Notes under the pieces: generated by a model
Told to the model about the DNA's origin: nothing
The model's input: only the letters and a program-made list of their open reading frames with translations
The model's database searches: none
Origin: Nostoc foliaceum FACHB-393
GTDB lineage: Bacteria; Cyanobacteriota; Cyanobacteriia; Cyanobacteriales; Nostocaceae
Length of the DNA: 64,000 nt
Direction of reading: 5' to 3'
NCBI RefSeq assembly: GCF_014698505.1
Contig: NZ_JACJTD010000036.1
Location: 1 to 64,000 of the forward strand
Program-made: the position numbers and the translations under genes
Shown: in pieces, positions 54,593 through 61,551 of the stretch
Position numbering within the stretch: the stretch's first letter is position 1
Layout of the letters: each line of letters starts with the position of its first letter

Positions 54593-55771
54593 ATGGCAGA
54601 CAAACCCCAAAAAATAGAGGTGAATAAATCTGTTAATTCACCCAGAGAAACTTCAGAAGTAAATATCCAGGCTCAATCATCAGTAGAAAATGAACCGTCT
54701 ATATTAGAGTCTTTTCTTACAAATGTTGCTCAGACTGGTAAAGCAGTTTTAGACACAGCAGTAGGGGTGGGAGAAGCGACGGCAAAACAAACACACAAGC
54801 TAATTGAGCAAACAACTCAAACCAGCGGTCAGGTTGTGAATCGCCTCAGCGAAAATTGGCTGATTAGAAAACTATCTGGAGTATTAAATCTAAATTGGCT
54901 GATTGGTAATACTGACGCTGTTGATTTGGAAAAAGCAGAAGCTGCGGTAAACAAGCTCAAGCAACAGTATCCAAATGAATCACCCAGCCAGATTGCTCAC
55001 CGAATCATGTTGGAAAAAGCGACTCAAGCAGGCACAGTTGGACTAGCTACTAGTATTTTGCCAGGAGTAGCAGTGGCGTTGTTGGCAATTGATTTAACAG
55101 CGACAACAAAATTGCAGTCAGAAATGCTTTATCAAATTGCATTTGACTATGGGCTAGATTTAAAAGATCCTGCCCGGAAAGGCGAAATTTTGGCAATTTT
55201 TGGTCTGGCTTTGGGTGGAGGGCGTCTTTTGAAAGCTGCGGGATTAGGCTTGCTGCGAAATGTGCCATTTGCAGGTGCAGCGATCGCAGCTAGTTCAAAT
55301 GCGACGATGATTTATTCATTGGGGTATGCTGCTTGTCGATTTTACGAAGCCAAGCTAGATGAATCAACTTCGCTTACATCGCCACAGACAATAGCAACAT
55401 TGAAAGCTGAAAGTGAAAAGTATCTAGAAACTGCGATCGCTCAAGAAGCAGTCATGGATCAAATTTTAGTTCACATGATCCTCGCTAGTCATCCAGAGAA
55501 GACTTTGCAAGAAATTTTGCCAGAATTACAAGCTGTAAATCTTAGTAATAACTCATTGGATGCCATTGCCCAAAATATCAAATCACTTAAGTCTTTAGAT
55601 ATATTACTCAATCAGCTGAATCGTGATTTTGCCATACCCTTGCTGGCTCAATGTTACAAAATTGCCCAGCTTGACGGTAAGACTACACCAGTTGAGCAAC
55701 ATATAATGACAGCGATCGCCAGCAAATTTGACATTGATACAAATGCAATTGAGTCATTAGTCATGGGGTAG
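54593..55771 (+). CDS. EcsC-family protein with TerB-like C-terminus
   Basis: This is a 392-residue protein. A polar N-terminus (about 1-110) is followed by an EcsC-like region (about 125-240) with ATSILPGVAVALLAIDLTATTKLQSEMLYQIAFDYG and the Gly-rich IFGLALGGGRLLKAAGLG. The C-terminal 50 residues (AQCYKIAQLDGKTTPVEQHIMTAIASKFDID) have the TerB-like pattern of an acidic helical metal-binding domain. The hydrophobic stretches suggest membrane association. The family is linked loosely to ABC transport and tellurite/stress functions, and no precise role is known. Confidence 0.75.
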   Translation: MADKPQKIEVNKSVNSPRETSEVNIQAQSSVENEPSILESFLTNVAQTGKAVLDTAVGVGEATAKQTHKLIEQTTQTSGQVVNRLSENWLIRKLSGVLNLNWLIGNTDAVDLEKAEAAVNKLKQQYPNESPSQIAHRIMLEKATQAGTVGLATSILPGVAVALLAIDLTATTKLQSEMLYQIAFDYGLDLKDPARKGEILAIFGLALGGGRLLKAAGLGLLRNVPFAGAAIAASSNATMIYSLGYAACRFYEAKLDESTSLTSPQTIATLKAESEKYLETAIAQEAVMDQILVHMILASHPEKTLQEILPELQAVNLSNNSLDAIAQNIKSLKSLDILLNQLNRDFAIPLLAQCYKIAQLDGKTTPVEQHIMTAIASKFDIDTNAIESLVMG

Positions 55772-56083
55772 GAAGCAGTAGTTGACGCTCCCACGGCTTT
55801 TAGCCAATAGGCTTTCTGCTTTAATTTCTGTAAAAGAGTGAAGTGATAAGCCTCGTTAACGATGCTCAAAGACTCATTAATGAAGTTCTGAGGTGGATTA
55901 ATGAGGATCAAAGACTCATTAATGGAGTTCCATTTATACCAATTCGCTAAATTATAGCTACTGGCCCCTGCTCCCTTATCTCCTCTATCTTCCTCATCTC
56001 CCTCACCCCCCACTCCCCTCAGCCTGAAACAAGAATTTTGAGCAATACTGGTACAAGAAGGAATATTTACACAAAATCCCAAC
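55772..56083. other. 312-bp spacer with 21-bp repeats
   Basis: It contains four degenerate 21-bp units (55840-55923) and a CT-rich stretch (55969-56025) of short repeats (CTCCCTTATCTCCTCTATCTT). It separates the EcsC-like gene from pepA. Confidence 0.6.
55840..55923 (-). repeat. Four degenerate 21-bp repeats (same family as 2725-2892)
   Basis: Read on the minus strand, four exact 21-bp registers each begin with (A/G)TTAA(T/C). Two of them carry the full ATTAATGAGTCTTTGA core found in the array at 2725-2892; the other two are diverged. The conservation of period and core shows a dispersed repeat family. Confidence 0.8.
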
Positions 56084-57565
56084 ATGACAATTCAACCTAG
56101 TGATAAGCCTTTGCTAGAGTGGGCAGGCGATAGTTTGGCAATTGGATTATTTGAAGATGCAGTAGAGTTAACTGGAGAATTGGCAACTTTAGATCAAAAG
56201 TTTTCCGGGGTCTTAAAAGAACTAATTGCTGAAGAAGAATTTAAAGGTAAAGCCAACAGTACCATCTTCACTCGTGTGAATCCTGGTAGTCCAGTGCGTA
56301 AATTGATTCTGGTAGGTTTAGGCAAGCCAGATGCACTAAAACTCGACACTTTGCGACGCGCTGCTGCTGCTGTAGCCAGAGTAGCAAAAAAGCAAAAAAG
56401 CAAAATTCTGGGATTTAGTTTCCCATTGTGGAATAACGATCCAGCCGCAAGCGCCCAAGCGATCGCAGAAGGCGTAGAATTGGCGCTTTACCAAGATAAT
56501 CGCTTTAAATCAGAACCAGAAGATAAAGGTTCACAAATAGAAACCGTAGATTTACTAGGATTTAGTGGACAAGAAGCAGCCATCACCCGCGCCAATCAAA
56601 TCGTTTCCGGGGTAAATTTGGCACGGCAGTTAGTGGCAGCGCCAGCCAACGCGGTAACACCAATTACTTTGGCAGAAACTGCTCAAGCGATCGCTAAAGA
56701 CTACGGTTTACAAGTAGAAATTCTGGAAAAAGAAGACTGTGAAAAGCTGGGTATGGGTGCTTTTTTGGGAGTAGCCCAAGCTTCCGAGTTGCCACCTAAA
56801 TTCATTCACCTGACTTACAAGCCAGAAGGTAAACCCAAAAAGAAACTAGCAATTATTGGCAAAGGTGTAACCTTCGATTCCGGCGGACTCAACATTAAAG
56901 GTGCTGGTAGCGGCATCGAAACCATGAAAATTGATATGGGCGGTGCAGCTGCTACCTTAGGGGCGGCAAAAGCAATTGCTCAAATTAAGCCAGATGTTGA
57001 GGTTCACTTTATCTCGGCGGTGGCTGAAAACATGATTAGCGGTCGTGCTATGCACCCTGGAGACATACTTACAGCATCAAACGGCAAAACAATCGAAGTG
57101 AACAACACCGACGCTGAAGGACGTTTGACCCTAGCAGATGCCTTGGTGTATGCCGACAAATTAGGATTAGATGCGATCGTGGATTTAGCCACCCTAACCG
57201 GTGCTAACGTGATTGCCTTAGGTGAAGATATAGCTGGTTTGTACACTCCCGACGATGCTGTAGCTTCCCAGTTAGAGAAAGCCGCCCACATCTCAGGAGA
57301 AAAGATTTGGCGGATGCCAATGGAAGAAAAATATTTTGAAGGGCTAAAGTCTGGCATTGCCGACATGAAAAATACTGGCCCGCGCCCAGGTGGTTCCATT
57401 ACCGCAGCCCTTTTCCTTAAGCAATTCGTCAAAGAAACACCTTGGGCGCACCTAGATATTGCTGGCCCAGTGTGGACAGATAAAGAAAATGGCTACAACG
57501 GCTCTGGGGCAACTGGCTACGGCGTTCGGACGCTAGTTAGCTGGGTACTGGGCATTGCGGAGTAG
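56084..57565 (+). CDS. pepA: Leucyl aminopeptidase (cytosol aminopeptidase)
   Basis: This 493-residue M17 metallopeptidase has an N-terminal macro-like domain (about 1-170) and a C-terminal catalytic domain. Metal ligands and catalytic residues are visible in GKGVTFDSGGLNIK, IDMGGAAATLGAAKA, and the signature NTDAEGRLTLADAL. It removes N-terminal residues, with a preference for Leu, and works as a cytosolic hexamer. All signature residues are intact. It has a repeat-rich spacer on both sides and appears monocistronic. Confidence 0.97.
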   Translation: MTIQPSDKPLLEWAGDSLAIGLFEDAVELTGELATLDQKFSGVLKELIAEEEFKGKANSTIFTRVNPGSPVRKLILVGLGKPDALKLDTLRRAAAAVARVAKKQKSKILGFSFPLWNNDPAASAQAIAEGVELALYQDNRFKSEPEDKGSQIETVDLLGFSGQEAAITRANQIVSGVNLARQLVAAPANAVTPITLAETAQAIAKDYGLQVEILEKEDCEKLGMGAFLGVAQASELPPKFIHLTYKPEGKPKKKLAIIGKGVTFDSGGLNIKGAGSGIETMKIDMGGAAATLGAAKAIAQIKPDVEVHFISAVAENMISGRAMHPGDILTASNGKTIEVNNTDAEGRLTLADALVYADKLGLDAIVDLATLTGANVIALGEDIAGLYTPDDAVASQLEKAAHISGEKIWRMPMEEKYFEGLKSGIADMKNTGPRPGGSITAALFLKQFVKETPWAHLDIAGPVWTDKENGYNGSGATGYGVRTLVSWVLGIAE

Positions 57566-57568
57566 GGA

Positions 57569-57667
57569 GAAGAGGCAGGGAGCAGGGGGCAGGGAGCAGG
57601 GGGAAAGAGGTAATGTTATTCTCCCCAATTCCCAATTCCCCATTCCCCATTCCCCATTCCCAATTCA
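57569..57667. repeat. Short tandem repeats (GGGAGCAGGGG and ATTCCCC types)
   Basis: Two blocks follow pepA: GCAGGGAGCAGGGGGCAGGGAGCAGGGGG (57577-57602), then repeated CCCAATT/CCCCATT heptamers (57623-57667). Both are of the cyanobacterial short tandem repeat type. Confidence 0.8.
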
Positions 57668-57793
57668 TGCTATCTTGAGCTTGCCAGCAAAAATTGTTGC
57701 AATAGTAACAGAAGTAATTTGGCAGTCAGAAAGTTAAGCTTTTTCGGCAAAGCCATCTGGTAAAATTTATAAGGTTTCTAAAAGCTCTGAGCA

Positions 57794-58816
57794 ATGGGAT
57801 CGACTCGCGTACGGATCGCAATTGACGCAATGGGAGGGGATCATGCACCCGGTGAAATCGTTGCTGGCGCATTGCGAGCAAGGGAAGAATTGGGTGTAGA
57901 TGTATTACTGGTTGGTGATCCCCAACAAATAGAAGCTGCCTTGCCGCCAAAAACGAATTTAGGGCAGATGGAGATCGTTCCTGCTGAGGAAGCGATCGCT
58001 ATGGATGAGGAGCCTTTAAATGCAGTTAGACGCAAACGCAAGGCTTCTATCAATGTGGCGATGGATTTAGTCAAGCAGCAAAAGGCAGATGCCGTATTTT
58101 CTGCTGGTCACTCCGGGGCAGCTATGGCATCAGCTTTGCTCCGCTTAGGACGATTGCCGGGAATTGACCGCCCAGCCATTGGGACTGTTTTTCCGACAAT
58201 TATTGCTGGTAAGCCAGTGTTGGTACTTGATGTCGGCGCGAATGTAGATTGCCGTCCGAAGTTTTTAGAGCAGTTTGCCGTCATGGGATCGGCTTACAGT
58301 CAATATGTCTTGGGTACAACCGAACCTAAAGTGGGTTTGTTGAATATTGGTGAAGAAGACTCTAAGGGCAATGATGCAGCCGTCCGCGCCCACCAATTGC
58401 TGCGCGAAAATTCCCAAATTAATTTTATTGGCAATGCCGAAGGGCGTGATGTGCTTTCCGGTCGCTTTGATGTGATTGTCTGTGACGGCTTTGTAGGAAA
58501 TGTCTTATTAAAATTTGCCGAAGCAGTCGGAGAAGTGATTCTGCAAATTCTGCGGGAAGAATTACCCCAAGGATTGCACGGTCAAATCGGTTCAGCACTC
58601 TTAAAACCAAACCTGAAGCGGATTAAGCAGCGGATGGATCACGCAGAACATGGCGGCGCTTTGCTATTAGGCGTGGCAGGAGTCTGTTTTATCGGTCACG
58701 GTAGCTCACAAGCTCCTTCAATTTTTAATGCAATTCGTATGGCCAAAGAAGCCGTTGACAACCAGGTGCTACAACGAATTCAGTCCCAATATATCCTAGA
58801 GCGCGAAAGCGGTTAG
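57794..58816 (+). CDS. plsX: Phosphate acyltransferase PlsX
   Basis: This 340-residue protein begins RIAIDAMGGDHAPGEIV, the PlsX signature, and continues with FSAGHSGAAMASALLRLGRLPG, VLDVGANVDCRP, LNIGEEDSKGND and the C-terminal GVCFIGHGSS. It makes acyl-phosphate from acyl-ACP for the first acylation of glycerol-3-phosphate by PlsY. It heads the conserved plsX-fabH-fabD cluster. Spacing to fabH is 112 bp, filled with heptamer repeats. Confidence 0.97.
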   Translation: MGSTRVRIAIDAMGGDHAPGEIVAGALRAREELGVDVLLVGDPQQIEAALPPKTNLGQMEIVPAEEAIAMDEEPLNAVRRKRKASINVAMDLVKQQKADAVFSAGHSGAAMASALLRLGRLPGIDRPAIGTVFPTIIAGKPVLVLDVGANVDCRPKFLEQFAVMGSAYSQYVLGTTEPKVGLLNIGEEDSKGNDAAVRAHQLLRENSQINFIGNAEGRDVLSGRFDVIVCDGFVGNVLLKFAEAVGEVILQILREELPQGLHGQIGSALLKPNLKRIKQRMDHAEHGGALLLGVAGVCFIGHGSSQAPSIFNAIRMAKEAVDNQVLQRIQSQYILERESG

Positions 58817-58821
58817 CGATT

Positions 58822-58910
58822 CAGTCATAAGTCATGAGTCATTTGTCATTTGTCATTTGCAAGGACGAAAGACAAAAGACAAAGGCAAGGGACAAAAGAC
58901 AAAAAGCTGA
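58822..58910. repeat. Heptamer repeats between plsX and fabH
   Basis: Units of the GTCATTT/GTCATAA type are followed by GACAAAA-type units. The two halves are roughly complementary and could form a long hairpin within the operon. Confidence 0.75.
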
Positions 58911-58928
58911 TAGCTAGGGAGATTAGGA

Positions 58929-59921
58929 GTGGAAAACTTAGGCATAGCAATTACCGGAAGTGGCTCGGCAGTACCAGCAACTTCCTTACATAATCAGACA
59001 TTAACTGAACTAGTTGAAACATCAGACGAGTGGATAACTACAAGAACTGGAATTCGTCAACGGCGATTAGCATTGCCATCTGAGTCCTTGAGTGTACTCG
59101 CTACTGCCGCCAGCAGTCAGGCGATCGCAGCTTCGGGAATTAAACCAGAAGACCTAGACCTGATTCTGCTAGCGACTTCCACCCCTGATGATTTGTTTGG
59201 TAGTGCTTGTCAAGTACAGGCTCAATTAGGAGCCACCAACGCAGTAGCTTTTGACTTGACAGCAGCCTGTTCTGGCTTCGTATTTGGTCTAGTTACGGCA
59301 GCCCAATACATTAGAACAGGTGTCTATAAAAATGTACTGTTGATAGGGGCAGATATCCTCTCCCGTTGGGTAGATTGGCAAGATAGGCGCACTTGTGTAT
59401 TGTTCGGTGATGGTGCAGGGGCAGTAGTATTGCAGGCTTCTAAAAGCGATCGCTTATTAGGATTTGCACTGAAAAGTGATGGCACTCAAAACCATCACCT
59501 CAACCTTGCCTATGCAGGCGCTTCTCAAGAACTACTCACTGGTGTAAATATCACCAAAGGCACTTACCAACCTATTACTATGAACGGCAAAGAAGTCTAC
59601 CGCTTTGCTGTCCAGAAAGTGCCAGAAATCATTGATAAAGCCTTGTTTCAAGCCAACCTTAGTGTTGACCAAATAGATTGGCTGCTGTTGCATCAAGCCA
59701 ATCAGCGGATTATCGATGCCGTCGCCCAACGCTTGAATGTCCCAGAACATAAGGTTATAAGTAATCTCGCTCAGTACGGCAATACCTCTGCTGCTTCCAT
59801 TCCCTTAGCTTTGGATGAAGCAGTGCGGCAAGGTAAAATTAAACCTAATGATATTGTTGCTGCATCCGGCTTTGGTGCCGGTCTTACCTGGGGTGCGGCA
59901 ATTTTTCAATGGGGAAGGTGA
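58929..59921 (+). CDS. fabH: 3-oxoacyl-ACP synthase III (FabH)
   Basis: This is a 330-residue condensing enzyme with the catalytic triad: Cys114 in DLTAACSGF, His in LLLHQANQRI (about 255) and Asn in QYGNTSAASIP (about 285). The C-terminal GFGAGLTWGA is also diagnostic. The start is GTG. It condenses acetyl-CoA with malonyl-ACP to start fatty-acid synthesis. It lies between plsX and fabD on the same strand, with repeat-filled spacers on both sides. Confidence 0.97.
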   Translation: MENLGIAITGSGSAVPATSLHNQTLTELVETSDEWITTRTGIRQRRLALPSESLSVLATAASSQAIAASGIKPEDLDLILLATSTPDDLFGSACQVQAQLGATNAVAFDLTAACSGFVFGLVTAAQYIRTGVYKNVLLIGADILSRWVDWQDRRTCVLFGDGAGAVVLQASKSDRLLGFALKSDGTQNHHLNLAYAGASQELLTGVNITKGTYQPITMNGKEVYRFAVQKVPEIIDKALFQANLSVDQIDWLLLHQANQRIIDAVAQRLNVPEHKVISNLAQYGNTSAASIPLALDEAVRQGKIKPNDIVAASGFGAGLTWGAAIFQWGR

Positions 59922-59925
59922 ATAT

Positions 59926-60030
59926 TTTGTCCTTTGTCCTTTGTCATTAGTCATTTGTCCTTTGTTAATGACCAATAACTAATGACCAATGATCAATGTC
60001 CAATGACCAATGACTAATGACTAATGACTA
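59926..60030. repeat. Heptamer repeat array running into fabD
   Basis: About six TTTGTCC/TTTGTCA-type units are followed by about ten AATGACC/AATGACT-type units. The last unit (AATGACT ending at 60029) contains the fabD start codon. Upstream ATGs in the array open only micro-ORFs such as ATG ACT AAT GAC TAA. The two halves are partly complementary, so the array could fold into a hairpin next to the ribosome-binding region. Confidence 0.85.
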
Positions 60031-60905
60031 AAACTGCATGGGTGTTTCCCGGACAAGGTTCTCAAGCACTGGGAATGGGAATTGATTTATTAGATATAGC
60101 CTCCGCTAAAAACAAATTTGCCCAAGCTGAGGAAATTTTGGGCTGGTCTGTAACAGAAATCTGTCAAAACGAAGAAGAAAAGTTATCACAGACGCTATAC
60201 ACTCAGCCAATTCTTTATGTGGTAGAAAGCATTCTTGCTGACCTTCTCCGAGAACGTGGACACCAGCCAGATTTAGTTGCTGGCCACAGTTTGGGAGAAT
60301 ATTCTGCCCTTTATGTAGCGGGTGTCTTTGAGTGGTCGGCTGGTTTATATCTAGTAAAGCGTCGTGCAGAACTCATGGATAGTGCCGTTGGTGGGATGAT
60401 GGCGGCTTTGATGAACTTTGACCGCGAACAGTTGGAAAAAGTCATTGCCCAAACGCCTGATGTGGTGCTAGCAAATGACAATAGTTCGGGTCAGGTGGTA
60501 ATTTCAGGCACGATTGAGGCTGTACAAGCAGTGATGACTCAAGTTAAAGCAAAACGTGCTATTCCCCTAAAAGTTTCTGGAGCATTTCACTCACATTTAA
60601 TAGCACCCGCGGCTACGGAATTCCAAGACATTTTAGAATCTGTGGAATTTCAGCCAGCTACTGTGCCGGTCTTGTCTAATGTAGAACCAATTCCATCTAT
60701 TGATGCCGAGATTTTAAAGCAGCGCCTAAATAAACAAATGACTGGTTCTGTAAGATGGCGAGAAATCTCTCTGCAATTACCAGCTAACGGTATCCAACAA
60801 GTAATGGAAATTGGGCCTGGTAAAGTCCTAACTGGCTTGATTAAACGCAGTAGCCCTGACTTAATTTTAAAAAACATCCAGAGTGCTGCTGATTTACCTG
60901 TTTAG
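60024..60905 (+). CDS. fabD: Malonyl-CoA:ACP transacylase (FabD)
   Basis: This 293-residue protein has VFPGQGSQALGMG near the start, the active-site GHSLGEYSAL (Ser89) and the catalytic His in SGAFHSHL (about 190). It loads malonyl groups onto acyl carrier protein for fatty-acid elongation. It is the third gene of plsX-fabH-fabD. The ATG at 60024 is embedded in the heptamer array and there is no distinct Shine-Dalgarno sequence. Its stop codon overlaps the 3' end of the kinase remnant on the opposite strand. Confidence 0.96.
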   Translation: MTKTAWVFPGQGSQALGMGIDLLDIASAKNKFAQAEEILGWSVTEICQNEEEKLSQTLYTQPILYVVESILADLLRERGHQPDLVAGHSLGEYSALYVAGVFEWSAGLYLVKRRAELMDSAVGGMMAALMNFDREQLEKVIAQTPDVVLANDNSSGQVVISGTIEAVQAVMTQVKAKRAIPLKVSGAFHSHLIAPAATEFQDILESVEFQPATVPVLSNVEPIPSIDAEILKQRLNKQMTGSVRWREISLQLPANGIQQVMEIGPGKVLTGLIKRSSPDLILKNIQSAADLPV

Positions 60906-61497
60906 TTTGACAGCATCTTGGGCAGATCATCTAGAATAAATTCCAGATCAACTTCTTTAGCCTCAGTTTGAATTTCAGCGACTGGATTGGGATAGTGATA
61001 CTGATACAGTTGAATAAATTCCAACAAATCTTGGGCGTAATTCTGTATATGGGTGAGGTTGCCGTGAATAAAGTTGACAGGATTATTGGTTTCATGTGCC
61101 ACGCCTGCTACCAGTTGCCCCAAGGCTGACATTTTTTCACTCTGGATCATCTGGGATTGGGTACGGCGCAGTTCTTCAAGTGTCTTCTGTAACGTTATTG
61201 TCTGCTTCTCAACCCTTAGCTCTAAGGCATTGTTAACCTGTTCTAGTTCGATGAAAGAAGTTTTTAACTGACTTGCCATGCTGTTGAAAGAACTAGCAAG
61301 TCCTCCGAGTTCATCCTGTCGTGTGGTGTCGAGATCGATCGCAAAGTCACCGTTGGCAAGTTGGTTACTAGCAGCGGTTAAGTGTTTTGTGGGTAAGTGA
61401 GGTAGGGCGATTCTTAACGAAACGGATATACCTAAAAGGCCATTGTTGCTGAAGGGTTTGTCTAAATTGGGTAAGCATGGAGTAGCAGAGATAAGTA
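60902..61497 (-). pseudogene. Truncated HAMP-HisKA histidine-kinase remnant
   Basis: From ATG at 61279 a 125-residue frame carries a coiled coil (RVEKQTITLQKTLEELRRTQ) and a HisKA H-box (VAHETNNPVNFIHGNL), then stops at DDLPKMLSN with no HATPase domain. In the same frame upstream of the ATG the sequence continues without stop to 61497 and reads as a HAMP domain (TAASNQLANGDFAIDLDTT...QDELGGLASSFNSM) but has no start codon. Both ends are therefore missing. It is a decayed paralogue of the neighbouring kinase, with which it shares QSEKMSALG-LVAGVAHE-NNP and LDDLPK-type segments. A short product from 61279 could still be made. Confidence 0.75.
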
Positions 61498-61551
61498 TTT
61501 AGGCTGAAGATTTCCTGAAAATTCGTGTCAATGTGCAGACGGATGTATGTG

